Source: LMUY01 sp964235495
GTDB taxonomy: Bacteria > Pseudomonadota > Alphaproteobacteria > Acetobacterales > Acetobacteraceae
Reading direction: 5' to 3'
DNA length: 64,000 nucleotides
Assembly (NCBI GenBank): GCA_964235495.1
Contig: CAXSAX010000004.1
Span: forward strand, 1-64,000
Positions 43,735 to 54,500 of this stretch are shown piece after piece. How positions within the stretch are numbered: position 1 is the stretch's first letter; every line of letters starts with the position of its first letter. Position numbers and translations under genes: made by a program. Below the pieces are notes generated by a model. It had not been told where the DNA came from. It did no database searches and saw nothing but the letters and a program-made list of their open reading frames with translations.

Positions 43735-45885
43735 ATGTTTAATCACTTCCGTAAGGAACTCGATTGGGGCGGGCGCAAGCTCGTGCTCGAAACCGGCAAG
43801 ATCGCTCGCCAGGCTGACGGTGCCGTGCTGGCCCGCTACGGCGACACCATCGTGCTGTGCACCGCCGTGGGCGTCCGCAACGCCAAACCGGGCCAGGACT
43901 TCTTCCCGCTCACGGTCAACTACCAGGAGAAGGCGTTCGCCGCCGGCAAGATTCCAGGTGGCTTCTTCAAGCGCGAGGGCCGCCCCTCCGAGAAGGAGAC
44001 GCTGGTCAGCCGCTTAATCGACCGCCCGATTCGCCCGCTGTTCCCGCAAGGCTTCCGCAACGAGGTCCAGGTCGTCGCCACCGTCCTAAGCCACGATATG
44101 GAGAACGACCCGGACATCGTGGCCATGATTGGTTGCTCGGCCGCGCTGACGCTGTCGGGCATCCCGTTCTTCGGCCCGGTCGCCGCCGCCCGTGTCGGCT
44201 TCATCGAAGGCGCCTACGTGCTGAATCCGACGCTTGACCAGATGAAGGGCTTCAAGCTCGACCTGGTGCTCGCCGGCACCACCGAGGGCGTGCTGATGGT
44301 GGAGAGCGAGGCGCATGAGCTGTCCGAGGACGTGATGCTCGGCGCCGTTGAGTTCGGCCATGCGCACTTCCAGCCGGTGATCCAGGCGATCATCGAGTTG
44401 GCCGAGCACGCCGCCAAGGAGCCGTGGAACCTGCCGGAGCCGGCACCTGAGCTGGCGACGCTGAGCACGCGCATAGGCGAGCTGGCCCGCGCCCCGATTG
44501 CCGAGGCCTACCAGGAGCGCGTCAAGCAGGTGCGCCAGGAGAAGGTGGCCGCGGCCAAGAAGGCCGCCACCGCCAAGCTCACCGAGGAAGGCCGCGATGC
44601 CGACAAGGCCAAGGGCATGTTCAAGGAGCTTGAGGCCGATATCGTCCGCAACGCCATCCTGGATACGGGGCTGCGCATTGACGGGCGCGACACCAAGACG
44701 GTGCGCCCAATCGTGGCCGAGGTTGGCATCCTCCCCCGCGCCCACGGCTCCGCCCTGTTCACCCGCGGCGAGACGCAGGCGCTGTGCGTGGCAACCCTCG
44801 GCACCGGGCAGGACGAGCAGATCGTCGACTCGCTGGAGGGAGAGAGTCGGGCGCACTTCATGCTACACTACAACTTCCCTCCCTACTCCGTGGGCGAGGC
44901 CGGCCGCATGGGCAGCCCGGGCCGCCGCGAGATCGGCCATGGCAAGCTGGCGTTCCGCGCCGTCCGGCCGTTGCTGCCAAGCAAGACTGATTTCCCGTAC
45001 ACGCTGCGGGTGGTGAGCGAAATCACCGAGAGCAACGGCTCGTCGTCCATGGCGACCGTCTGCGGCACCTCCCTGTCCCTGATGGATGCGGGCGTGCCGT
45101 TGCTACGCCCGGTGGCGGGCATCGCCATGGGACTCATCAAGGAGGACCGCGGCTTCGCCGTGCTATCCGACATCCTGGGCGACGAGGATCATCTCGGCGA
45201 CATGGATTTCAAGGTGGCCGGCACCGAGCAAGGCATCACCAGCTTGCAGATGGACATCAAGATCACGTCCATCACCTTCGACATCATGCGCACGGCGCTG
45301 GAGCAGGCCCGTGAGGGCCGGTTGCATATCCTGGGCGAGATGGCGCGCGGCCTGTCCGGGGCACGCGGCGAGGTGGCGGCGACCGCGCCGCGCATCACGA
45401 TGATCAGCGTGCCGAAGGACAAGATTCGCGAGATCATCGGCACTGGCGGCAAGGTGATCCGTGAGATCGTCGAGATCACCGGCTGCAAGATCGACATCGA
45501 CGACGATGGCACCATCAAGATCGCCGCCACCACGGAGGAGGCGAGCCAGGCCGCCATTGACCGCATCCGCGGCATCGTGGCGGAGCCGGAGATCGGTGCG
45601 ATCTACAACGGCAAGGTGGTCAAGACAGCCGAGTTTGGCGCCTTCGTGAACTTCCTCGGCTCGCGCGACGGGCTGGTGCACATCAGCGAGCTGACGCAAG
45701 GCCGGGTCAACAAGACGACCGATGTGGTCAACCAGGGCGATGCTGTGAAGGTAAAGTGTCTTGGCTTCGACGACCGCGGCAAGGTCAAGCTGTCCATGCG
45801 CGTGGTCGATCAGGCCACGGGCGAGGACATCTCCGAGAAAGTGGGCGCCAAGGGCGGCCGGCCGCGCGAAGCCGACGCCGCCTGA
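43735..45885 (+). CDS. pnp: polyribonucleotide nucleotidyltransferase (PNPase)
   Basis: Phosphorolytic 3'-5' exoribonuclease of the RNA degradosome (716 aa). Two RNase PH domains (MFNHFRKELDWGGRKLVLET; second copy from DGRDTKTVRPIVAEVGILPR with FTRGETQALCVATLG and SSSMATVCGTSLSLMDAG) flank an alpha-helical linker. KH (KIREIIGTGGKVIREIVEIT) and S1 (GAIYNGKVVKTAEFGAFVNF) domains end it. ATG 43735 gives the standard start; the frame upstream to 43618 lacks coding signals. Confidence 0.97.
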   Translation: MFNHFRKELDWGGRKLVLETGKIARQADGAVLARYGDTIVLCTAVGVRNAKPGQDFFPLTVNYQEKAFAAGKIPGGFFKREGRPSEKETLVSRLIDRPIRPLFPQGFRNEVQVVATVLSHDMENDPDIVAMIGCSAALTLSGIPFFGPVAAARVGFIEGAYVLNPTLDQMKGFKLDLVLAGTTEGVLMVESEAHELSEDVMLGAVEFGHAHFQPVIQAIIELAEHAAKEPWNLPEPAPELATLSTRIGELARAPIAEAYQERVKQVRQEKVAAAKKAATAKLTEEGRDADKAKGMFKELEADIVRNAILDTGLRIDGRDTKTVRPIVAEVGILPRAHGSALFTRGETQALCVATLGTGQDEQIVDSLEGESRAHFMLHYNFPPYSVGEAGRMGSPGRREIGHGKLAFRAVRPLLPSKTDFPYTLRVVSEITESNGSSSMATVCGTSLSLMDAGVPLLRPVAGIAMGLIKEDRGFAVLSDILGDEDHLGDMDFKVAGTEQGITSLQMDIKITSITFDIMRTALEQAREGRLHILGEMARGLSGARGEVAATAPRITMISVPKDKIREIIGTGGKVIREIVEITGCKIDIDDDGTIKIAATTEEASQAAIDRIRGIVAEPEIGAIYNGKVVKTAEFGAFVNFLGSRDGLVHISELTQGRVNKTTDVVNQGDAVKVKCLGFDDRGKVKLSMRVVDQATGEDISEKVGAKGGRPREADAA

Positions 45886-45901
45886 GCTGACTGCTTATTA
45901 A

Positions 45902-45933
45902 CCCGGGGAGGAGATTGTGACCTCCTGCCCGGG
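45902..45933 (+). terminator. hairpin after pnp
   Basis: CCCGGG (45902-45907) pairs with CCCGGG (45928-45933), and the inner AGGAG (45909-45913) with CTCCT (45922-45926); one G-G mismatch separates the two parts. It starts 17 nt after the pnp stop. No T-run follows. Confidence 0.55.
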
Positions 45934-46027
45934 GAGAGGCGGACGAATGGGTCCGCCCTGCCTCTAGCGTCGGCTGCTTCTCATTGGCATATTGCAGTTT
46001 GTTTCAGTCCTGGGGAACCCGACGGCA

Positions 46028-47440
46028 ATGAAAGCGATAAACGCGATCCGCATGGGTGGAGTCGATGTCTTGCCGCTCGTCGAGGGTGGCAAGGGTGTGT
46101 CTGTCTCCACCGGCGTCTCCTCTGGGCACTGGGCGCAGAGCGGGGGCGCAGGCACCTTCAGCGCCGTGAACGCGGACAGCTACGATGAGAACAGGGTTCC
46201 CCACCCGCAGCACTATTACGGCCGCACCCGGCGTGAGCGCCACGAGGAACTGGTCGAGTACGGCATCCGCGGCGGGATCGCCCAGGCGCAGCAGGCGCAT
46301 GAGCTGTCCGGCGGGCGTGGGCGCATCCACGCCAACTTGCTGTGGGAGATGGGCGGCGCTGAACGTGTCATCAGCGGGGTGTTGGAAGGTGCCAAAGGGC
46401 TGATCCATGGCCTGACCTGCGGTGCCGGGATGCCCTACCGTCTCAGCGACATCGCCGCCCGCTTCGGCGTGCATTATTATCCGATCGTGTCGTCCGCCCG
46501 CGCATTCAACGCCCTGTGGAAGCGCGCCTACTCCAAGGCCGCCACCTTGCTCGGCGGAGTTGTCTATGAGGACCCTTGGCTTGCTGGCGGCCATAACGGC
46601 TTGTCCAACGGCGAGGATCCGGAACGCCCCGAGGACCCCTTCCCCCGCGTGCTCGCCCTGCGCCAGATGATGCGCAGCTTCGGGCTGGGCGACACTCCCA
46701 TCATCATGGCCGGCGGCGTCTGGTGGCTGGAAGAGTGGGAGGACTGGATCGACAACCCGGATTTGGGGCCGATCGCGTTCCAGTTCGGCACTCGTCCCCT
46801 GTTAACCCGCGAGAGCCCGATCGGCGACGCCTGGAAGCAGCGGTTGCTGACGTTGAAGCCCGGCGACGTGTTCCTCAACAAGTTCAGCCCAACCGGATTC
46901 TACTCCTCAGCCGTCAACAACGGCTTCATCCAGGAGCTGCGCGAGCGCACCGAGCACCAAGTCGCCTACAGCACCGAGGCAGTCGCCGACCACTCCGCCG
47001 CGTTCGGCGTCGGCCCACGCAAGCGCATCGTCTATCTCACCCCCATGGACCTGGGACGAGCGGAACGGTGGGTGCGTGCTGGCTTCACCGAAGCGCTGCG
47101 CACGCCGGACGCGACACTGACGTTCGTGACGCCGGAGCGCGCCAACGAAATTCTACAGGACCAGACCGATTGCATGGGTTGCCTGAGCCAGTGCCGCTTT
47201 TCCAACTGGTCGCAGCACGATGCTGGCTACAGCACCGGCAAGAAAGCCGACCCACGCAGCTTTTGCATCCAGAAGACGTTGCAGGCGGTCCGCGCTGACG
47301 CAGGCGACCCAGCGACAATAGAGAACAACCTGATGTTCAGCGGGCACAACGCCTACCGCTTCGCATCGGACCCGTTCTACTCCAACGGCTTCATTCCTTC
47401 AGTAAAGGAACTGGTCGAGCGCATCCTGACTGGCCGTTAG
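46028..47440 (+). CDS. nitronate monooxygenase-family flavoprotein
   Basis: A 470-residue TIM-barrel protein of the 2-nitropropane dioxygenase/nitronate monooxygenase superfamily, long subtype. Seen: MGGVDVLPLVEGGKGVSVST, GLTCGAGMPYRLSDIAARFG, YYPIVSSARAFNALWKRAYS, the Gly-rich VVYEDPWLAGGHNGL, then IIMAGGVWWLEEWEDWIDNP and IAFQFGTRPLLTRESPIGDA. The C-terminal part has an unusual cysteine cluster C382MGCLSQC389 that could bind a metal or Fe-S centre (inference). ATG 46028 is the start. FMN binding is expected from the family. The substrate is not known. Confidence 0.82.
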   Translation: MKAINAIRMGGVDVLPLVEGGKGVSVSTGVSSGHWAQSGGAGTFSAVNADSYDENRVPHPQHYYGRTRRERHEELVEYGIRGGIAQAQQAHELSGGRGRIHANLLWEMGGAERVISGVLEGAKGLIHGLTCGAGMPYRLSDIAARFGVHYYPIVSSARAFNALWKRAYSKAATLLGGVVYEDPWLAGGHNGLSNGEDPERPEDPFPRVLALRQMMRSFGLGDTPIIMAGGVWWLEEWEDWIDNPDLGPIAFQFGTRPLLTRESPIGDAWKQRLLTLKPGDVFLNKFSPTGFYSSAVNNGFIQELRERTEHQVAYSTEAVADHSAAFGVGPRKRIVYLTPMDLGRAERWVRAGFTEALRTPDATLTFVTPERANEILQDQTDCMGCLSQCRFSNWSQHDAGYSTGKKADPRSFCIQKTLQAVRADAGDPATIENNLMFSGHNAYRFASDPFYSNGFIPSVKELVERILTGR

Positions 47441-47457
47441 CATCGGGGCTTTGCGAC

Positions 47458-48063
47458 TCAGTGCTGGGCAGTCCGTCCGGTTAGGTCCAACGGCACAGCA
47501 CCCCGCAGCGCAGCTGCAACCTGGTCCGCCATCTGCCCCAGTGCGTCGCCCATGGCGGAGACCAATTCCGGCGTGCCCGGGCTAGCGGGCTGCACCGTCA
47601 CTCGGATCGAACGGGTGCCGGATGGATCGTGGCTGCGGCCCTGTTCGACCGCCACTTGCGCCAGCAGCACGACGACCCCGGACGGGTCCAGATCGAAGCG
47701 CTGGATGTCGAGCTCAACCGTGGCCGCCGCATCGACCGAGATGGTGCCTGCCTCGGTGAACACGCTGCTGCCGGGTAGGCGTTGCGCCAAATCCAATGCC
47801 AGTACCCGGCCAAACATATCGCCCAGCGGCTCGCCCCACCGCTCGCCGCTTTTCAGCTCCAGCCGGCTGGAGGAGCTGTCGCGCACGATCTCTGGACGGT
47901 CCAGGTAGCCGGCTAGCCCGGGCCGTGCGACCTTGACCGCCGAGGGACCGCCTGGCATCGGCTGACCCGGCACCGCCCTGATCGTGTACTGCGCCGGGTC
48001 CGCCGAGGTGCAAGCTGCCACGGCCAGCACCAGCAAAGCCGACCAGGCCAAGTGCAGCCTCAC
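47458..48063 (-). CDS. pqiC: PqiC-type outer-membrane lipoprotein
   Basis: ABC-type transport auxiliary lipoprotein (201 aa). The lipobox is LAVAACTSAD near residue 18, followed by YTIRAVPGQP, VKVARPGLAGYLDRPEIVRD, GERWGEPLGDMFGRVLALDL and VELDIQRFDLDPSGVVVLLA. PqiC works at the outer membrane end of the PqiB tunnel that moves lipids between membranes. It overlaps pqiB by 4 nt. Confidence 0.9.
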   Translation of the reverse strand: MRLHLAWSALLVLAVAACTSADPAQYTIRAVPGQPMPGGPSAVKVARPGLAGYLDRPEIVRDSSSSRLELKSGERWGEPLGDMFGRVLALDLAQRLPGSSVFTEAGTISVDAAATVELDIQRFDLDPSGVVVLLAQVAVEQGRSHDPSGTRSIRVTVQPASPGTPELVSAMGDALGQMADQVAAALRGAVPLDLTGRTAQH

Positions 48064-49775
48064 CGCTCCGCTCCCTGGTTGGTGCGGCCCCGGATCAGCG
48101 CCTCCGGATGGCGATCAAGAAAGTCGGTCAGCAGCCGGATGGATCGGGCAGCGTCGTTGAATTGCGACATCAGACGCTCCAGGTCGCGGGAAAATTGCGA
48201 GTTGCTGCCATACCCGGTGTCCACCGAGCCCACGAGTTGGTTGGCGCGGCCCAGGGTCTGCTCCAGGTCGGTGCTAATCTCGGGTAACCGCCGCATCAGC
48301 GGGCTTAGCCCAGCATCCGTCCGCTTGATGAGGCCTTGCAGGTCAATCAGCGTGCCGGTGGCTGCGGTCACAGCCTGCTTCAACTCGGGGCCGCCCAGCG
48401 TCGTGTTCAGAGTACCCAGTAACGCGCTGGCGTTGTTGCCGATCTGAGCAAATGGGATGGCGTTCACGCTCTGCAGGATTTGCGTCGCCGAAGTCACCAA
48501 CGAGCCCACGCCGCCACCGAGGGTTGGCAGCACCATGTCGGTGCCTTCGAGCGTGAGCTGGGCCGGCGGCGGGTTGGGCAAGAAATTGAATGACACCGCC
48601 AGTGCCCCAGTGACGTAGCTGGTCGTTTCCAACTGCGCCCGCATCCCGTGCGCCACCAGGCGCTTGCTGACCGACAGCGCATCGTCAACCGTGTCGCCCC
48701 CAACGGCACTGAGCCGTTCCGGCTGCACTTCGATGGCGACTCGGACCCGCGCGGTGGCCTTTGCCGGATCCAACTCTAGGCGGATGTCGGTGACGTTGCC
48801 CACTTGCTGGCCGTAGATCAGTACCGGCGATCCGCCGGCCAAGCCGGCCGTGGACGACTCGAAATACAGCACGTAAGGGATGCGCTGCTTAAAGCCCGCG
48901 GCGTCCGCGGACGTCTCGTCCGGATATAGATCAAAGGATGTATCCTGCTTGGCGCTCGGCGTGTTGCGCTCGTCCTCAGACGTGCTGAAGGTGACGCCGC
49001 CCGAGAGGATTGCCTGCAAGGATTGCAGCTCGACGTGCAAGCCCTTGCCGCCGAACGAGAGCGTCACGCCCGAGGCGTTCCAGAACCGCGATGCGGTGCG
49101 CACCCACTTGTCGTAGGGAGCCTTGACGAACACGCGCACTGTGATGTCGCCATTGCCCTCCGGCAACTGGTAGCCGAGCACCTCGCCCACCACGATGTCG
49201 CGGTAGAACACCGGCGAGCCAGAGCCGAGCGAGCCGATGCGGCTGGTTTTCAACACGAACGTCGTCCCAGGCTCGTCCGACCGCACGCCGGGAGGGTCCT
49301 CCAGGCCAGTGAAATCTTGTTTCGACTTGCCGCCTTTCTGGCCCGGGTCCATTTCGATGTAGCCGCCGGAGATGAGCGTCTCCAGGCCAGACACGTTGCT
49401 GCCGGACAGACGCGGCCGCACTACCCAGAAGCGTGCCCGGTCCGTGAGGTATGGATCAGCCTCGCTTGTCATTCGCACAGTGACGATGACGTGGCTCATG
49501 TCCGGCGCCAAGCGGATGCTGCCCACGGTGCCCAGTTCGACCGCCTTGTGCTTGACCTTGGTCTGCCCCGCCGTCAGCCCATCCGCGCTTTTGAAAGTAA
49601 GCACGATTTCCGAGCCGCGCTGCGACAGGGTGGTGTAGGCCAGGTAGGCGCCAATGACCGCGGCGACGATCGGCAGAATCCAAACGAAGGAGAACGCCGA
49701 CCTGCGGCGCACATTGGCTTCGGGCACACCGGGCTGGTCCCGGCCATGACCGGCCACAGGTGGAGCGTCATTCAT
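48060..49775 (-). CDS. pqiB: PqiB, MCE-domain intermembrane transport protein
   Basis: A 571-aa inner-membrane-anchored protein with one N-terminal helix (FVWILPIVAAVIGAYLAYTT) and three MCE/MlaD domains. Visible repeats begin at VLTFKSADGLTAGQTKVKHK, near PVFYRDIVVGEVLGYQL, and near PVLIYGQQVGNVTDIRLEL. The C-terminal helical part forms the needle-like tunnel in the E. coli homologue. The start is ATG 49775, overlapping the pqiA stop by 4 nt; the longer frame to 50075 is antisense-like in character. Confidence 0.93.
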   Translation of the reverse strand: MNDAPPVAGHGRDQPGVPEANVRRRSAFSFVWILPIVAAVIGAYLAYTTLSQRGSEIVLTFKSADGLTAGQTKVKHKAVELGTVGSIRLAPDMSHVIVTVRMTSEADPYLTDRARFWVVRPRLSGSNVSGLETLISGGYIEMDPGQKGGKSKQDFTGLEDPPGVRSDEPGTTFVLKTSRIGSLGSGSPVFYRDIVVGEVLGYQLPEGNGDITVRVFVKAPYDKWVRTASRFWNASGVTLSFGGKGLHVELQSLQAILSGGVTFSTSEDERNTPSAKQDTSFDLYPDETSADAAGFKQRIPYVLYFESSTAGLAGGSPVLIYGQQVGNVTDIRLELDPAKATARVRVAIEVQPERLSAVGGDTVDDALSVSKRLVAHGMRAQLETTSYVTGALAVSFNFLPNPPPAQLTLEGTDMVLPTLGGGVGSLVTSATQILQSVNAIPFAQIGNNASALLGTLNTTLGGPELKQAVTAATGTLIDLQGLIKRTDAGLSPLMRRLPEISTDLEQTLGRANQLVGSVDTGYGSNSQFSRDLERLMSQFNDAARSIRLLTDFLDRHPEALIRGRTNQGAER

Positions 49776-51097
49776 GCAGTTCTCGATCGTGCTGTCATGC
49801 CGGGCAGCCGCCTCCGAGGCGAGGCAGCCGGCTTGCCGGGCGCAGCCACGGCGGCTGCATCCCACATCGCCCGGGGGTCGAAGCACGCGGTGGCGACCAT
49901 GGTCAAGACCACGACGGTGCCAAAGCACACCGCGCCGAGCCCCGGCAGGATCGTTGCCACCTTCCCTGCCCGCACCAGGCTGACCAGGGTGGCCAGCATG
50001 AACACGTCGATCATCGACCAGCGGCCGATGAAATCGATCAGGCGATAGAGCCGGGTGCGGTCTGCGAGTCGCCACGACGAGCCGCGATGCGTCAGCACCA
50101 ACATAAAAGATAAGCTGATCAGCTTAAACAGCGGCACCATGATGCTGGCGACGAACACCAGCAGGGCGAGCGGCCACATGCCTGCCTTAAGCAGCTCCTG
50201 CGCACCGCCGATGATGGTCGAAGGCGTGCCCGCTCCCAGCCGGGTCGTGGTCAGTACAGGGTAATAATTGGCTGGGATATACAGGATGGCGGCGGCGAAC
50301 AGGAACGCCCAGGTGTTGGACAGGCTATGGCGTTTGCGCACGTGCAGCGTGGCGGCGCAGCGCGGGCAGGCATTGCCCTCCATGGCGTGGCTCACCAGTC
50401 CGCATACATCGCAGCCGAGCTGGAGGCCGGCACCCCCCGCCCTGGCGGCCGGCACGATGCCGCGAGCTTCCATGGCCTCCCAAACCTCATCGGGGTCGAG
50501 CAGGTAGTCAGCCGTCACCATGGTCATCATGAGTGCGACCACGGCATAGAGCGCCATCCCCGTCTCGACGCTGGCGATGGCGCCAAGCCGGGTGAAGGCC
50601 ACGAACACGCCGAGCAGGAACACCTCGACCATCGCCCACGGGCCGATCACCCGGTAACCCTTAAACAGCGGCGCCAGCCAACGGGGTGGGTTCGCCGTCC
50701 GCAGCCCGAGCACGACCGTGAGCACGACACAAATCTTGGCAAGCGGGGCCATGATGGCTGTAACGATGACGATGCCGGCCAGCTCCCAGGCGCCGTCCGT
50801 CCAGAGCGCACCCGGCAGCGAAAGCATGGTGGTCTGGCGCTGCTGGCCGATGATGTTCACCGTCAGGAAGGGCGACGTCACGGCGACTAGGTAGATCACC
50901 AGGGAGGTGAGCGTAAGCGACAGGCACCGCGTCAGCCCATGCGACCGGGTCCGCCGCAAGGTCGCGTCGCAGCGCAGGCAGTTGGCCTCGGCGTTGGGCG
51001 GCAGGCTCGGGACGGCCTGGATCAGGCCGCAGTCCGGGCATTCGCGCTGACGATCCTGAGCGCGATCCGCGGCAGAATCTTGGAGGGAGCTGGTCAT
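49772..51097 (-). CDS. pqiA: PqiA-family membrane protein
   Basis: A 441-aa inner-membrane partner of PqiB with two PqiA halves, each a zinc-ribbon-like CxxC pair followed by four membrane helices. First half: CPDCGLIQ and CLRCDATL. Second half: CDVCGLVSH and CPRCAATLH. TSPFLTVNIIGQQRQTTML and PANYYPVLTTTRLGAGTPST are typical. pqiA-pqiB-pqiC overlap by 4 nt each, so they form one operon for envelope lipid transport or stress defence. Confidence 0.94.
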   Translation of the reverse strand: MTSSLQDSAADRAQDRQRECPDCGLIQAVPSLPPNAEANCLRCDATLRRTRSHGLTRCLSLTLTSLVIYLVAVTSPFLTVNIIGQQRQTTMLSLPGALWTDGAWELAGIVIVTAIMAPLAKICVVLTVVLGLRTANPPRWLAPLFKGYRVIGPWAMVEVFLLGVFVAFTRLGAIASVETGMALYAVVALMMTMVTADYLLDPDEVWEAMEARGIVPAARAGGAGLQLGCDVCGLVSHAMEGNACPRCAATLHVRKRHSLSNTWAFLFAAAILYIPANYYPVLTTTRLGAGTPSTIIGGAQELLKAGMWPLALLVFVASIMVPLFKLISLSFMLVLTHRGSSWRLADRTRLYRLIDFIGRWSMIDVFMLATLVSLVRAGKVATILPGLGAVCFGTVVVLTMVATACFDPRAMWDAAAVAAPGKPAASPRRRLPGMTARSRTA

Positions 51098-51255
51098 GGC
51101 GAAGGAAAATGTCTGAACCGCGCGGCAGCTTCTAGACTATTTGCGAATGTACGCGCGGAAGTGCGAACCATGGCATGAGCCCCTCGAAAGCGTCCTTGCA
51201 GGGTCGAACCCCGGCATTGCAGCCCATCGGAGTGATCGATATACCCTAGCCGCGC

Positions 51256-51330
<75 letters not shown>

Positions 51331-51530
51331 TGGCAAGAGGGAATGTCACCGGACTTGGTCTCGGCCAGCACTCCCTGCTTCTTCGGCTGCCTTGCCCGAC
51401 AAGACTTTCATCTTCCCGAATAGGCGGTGTCTGTCAACGGAGCCGATTGGCGACGCAGTACACGGGACGGCCGTTCCCGTCCATGCAGCCTCCGTTTGGC
51501 ATCAATGCGTTAACCTCCGTCTTGTATCAG

Positions 51531-51553
51531 GGCCACCCTGAGCTAGGGTGGTC
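51531..51553 (+). repeat. hairpin shortly upstream of the large glycosyltransferase gene
   Basis: GGCCACCCT (51531-51539) pairs with AGGGTGGTC (51545-51553; one G-T pair) around GAGCT. It sits 45 nt before the GTG start and within the alternative longer reading frame. It may be an attenuator or a 5'-UTR stem. Confidence 0.45.
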
Positions 51554-51598
51554 GGCCCTGCCGGGCATGCCGTCCTGCCCCATGTAGAAAGCCATCAC

Positions 51599-54500
51599 GT
51601 GAGCGCTTCCGGGCCGGCCGCCGTTTTCACCATCGCCTCGGCGAACTACATTTCCCTTGCCGCCACCTTGATGCAGTCGGTCCGCGATTTCCACCCGGAA
51701 TTGCCGCGCTTCATCGTGCTGTCCGACGCGCCAGCCATGCTTGATGGCCTCGACCTCGCGGCCGAACTGATACCGTGCAGCGACCTAGATGTCCCCCTGC
51801 TGGGCAACATGGCGCTCTGGTACTCCGTCGTAGAGTTTAACACGGCCCTCAAACCGTTCGTATTCCAGCATCTCCTGGAACGGCGCAGACTTGCTGCGGC
51901 GATCTACCTGGACCCGGACATCCGGCTCTACGCGCCGCTGGACGACGTATTGGACGCGCTCCCCAGCCACAGCCTGGTGCTGACACCGCACATCACCGAG
52001 CCGTTGCAGGACGGCAAGCACCCATCCGATCTCGCCATTCTGAAATCCGGCCTCTACAACCTGGGCTTCGCCGCCGTCAGCAACGACGCGGACGGCCTTG
52101 CGATGCTGCGCTGGTGGGGTGAGCGGCTGTTTGCGCACGGCCGGATCGATGTGCCCGGCCACATGTTTACCGACCAGCGCTGGATGGACCTAGCCCCCCT
52201 TTTTGTCGAGCGGTGCAAGCTGCTGCGCCACCCTGGCTACAACGTCGCCTACTGGAATCTTGCCCACCGCCGGGTGCGCCTAGACGAAGCCGGCTGGACG
52301 GTGAACGGCCTGCCGCTCAAGTTCTTTCATTTCAGCGGCATCCAGCCCGACGACCCGGCGGTGTTCTCCCGACATCAGGACCGCTTCGCCGTCAGCCAGC
52401 TCGGCCCGGTGGCCAAGCTTTGCGACGAATACCGGGCGGCGGTGCTGCGCAACGGCTGGCGTCGCACCAGCCGCATCCCTTACGGCCACGCCGCCTTCGC
52501 CGATGGCCGCCCTGTCGCGGACGCCATGCGCCATTGGCTGCTCCGCGCCCTTGACGACGGCCACCTGCCCCCCGGTGTGCAGTTGACCCTGGCCAGCACC
52601 TTCTTCGACGCCGAGGACGACTCCCCGGTCGGCGGCGGCCGGCTCACCCGCTTCTCCCACCAGCTCTGGCGGGACCGGGCTGATCTGCGCAACGCTTTCG
52701 ACCTTGCGACGGCCGAGGGCTGCGAGGGCTATCTGGACTGGCTCTGCCTCGGGGCGGCGGAGCAGGGCGGCGTGGAGCGGCGCAACGCGCAGGCCGCTCG
52801 CCGGCTGCGCCACCAGGGTTTTCCGCCGCCCTGGCCGCGCCTCGCCACCCAGTCCTGGGACGGCCCAGCGCGGGACGCATCCGATTGGCTGACCGGCAGC
52901 GTCGCGTTCACCCTGGAAGGGGCGCCCGCCCGCATCGAGCGCCAGGCCGCCCTGCTGTGGGAGCTGCGCGACGACTTGCGGCGCTGCTTCCCGTTGCAAA
53001 CCCACGAGCAGCTCGGTGACTACCAGCTCTGGGTGCTGACGGACGGCATGGCGGAAGGCATCATCCAGGCCGACCTGTTCACCCCCGCCTTCCTGGCCTG
53101 GCTCGCGCAACCAGCCGCAGCGGGCGCTGGATACGGCGACGTCCCGGTCACGCAAGGCATGGTGGCGACCCGCAAGAGCAGCCATGCCCGGGACGGCTTG
53201 CAGGCATGGCCGGAGTTCCCGACGGGCCGGCGTGGCCGGATGGAGCACGCCTGGTGGTTCGCCTGCATCGCTCCCCGTCAATTTGGCTGGCCGGACGCGG
53301 TCACCGCCCCTGTCAGGGCGTATTTCGATGCTCCTTCCGACTTTGTGCTCGGGCAATACCGCTTCACCCGGGGCATGATGGTGCCGTGGGAGGTGCGCGA
53401 CGACCTCCAGGCGGCCTTCCCCCTGCACAACGAGGCCTCTTGCTGGCAATACCTCGGCTGGCTGCTCGGGCAAGGTGCGCGCGAGTATCGGCTATGCATC
53501 ACCGATCTGTGCCCCGGCCTGCGGGAGTTCCTGGCCAGCCCCTGCCCGGAGCACCCGCGACTCAGCCGCCTGCTGCGCTACGTCCATGCCCAGCGCGAGG
53601 ATTTGCAGCAGGCTTTCGACCTCACCCGCCCCACCGACGTGGTTCGCCTGCTGGAGTGGAGCCGGCCCGGCCTGGCAGACCATTTGCAAGCATCGGGGCA
53701 GGCTGCCCTGCAACTGCCGCTCGACCCGCCCATGCCGCTGCTGCCGCTCCCGCCAGTATCGGTCCGGCTGGCGCTGACCGGGGACTGGGCGGTCCCGTCC
53801 GGCATCGGCGAGGATTTGCGCAGCACGGCCCGGGCGCTCGGCGCTTGCGGCTTCACCGATTACATCATCGTCAACCTGCCGGATGGCGCCGTGCTGACAG
53901 CCGACGGCGCCGAGTTGCCGCGTGGGACGCCAGTGCAAGTGGCCTGGAACATCATCTTCCACAACGCTGACACGGCGATGAGGGATTGGATCGCGCTGCG
54001 CCGCCTCGGCATTTCGGCAGGGCGCACGGCAGCGCATTGGCAGTGGGAGCTGGAGCGGCTTCCGTCCACCTGGCTCAGCGCCTTCTCGTTCTGCGACGAG
54101 GTGTGGGCGTCCTCCCGCTTCGTGCTGGACTGCTTCGCGGCCGAGGCAAGGCGGCTTGTGCGCCTGCTGCATCCCGCGGTGGACCTGCCGCAGGCCTCTG
54201 CGGCGCCCGCCCGGTCGCGTTTCGGGCTGGACATGGAAGCCACCGTCTTCCTGTTCATGTTCGATGTCGCGTCATATGCCACCCGCAAGAACCCACAGGC
54301 TGTCATCGAGGCGTTCGGCCGAGCCTTTCCCGCCGGCGACGAACCGGTGCAATTGCTGATCAAGAGCCAGAATGCGGCGTTGCAGCCGGCCTTGTGGACA
54401 GGTTTGCAGGAGTTGGCCACGGATCGCCGGGTCATCCTGCGCGATGAGCAGCTCGACCGCGCCGACCTGGTCGGCCTGCTGGCGGCGGCGGACGCCTTCG

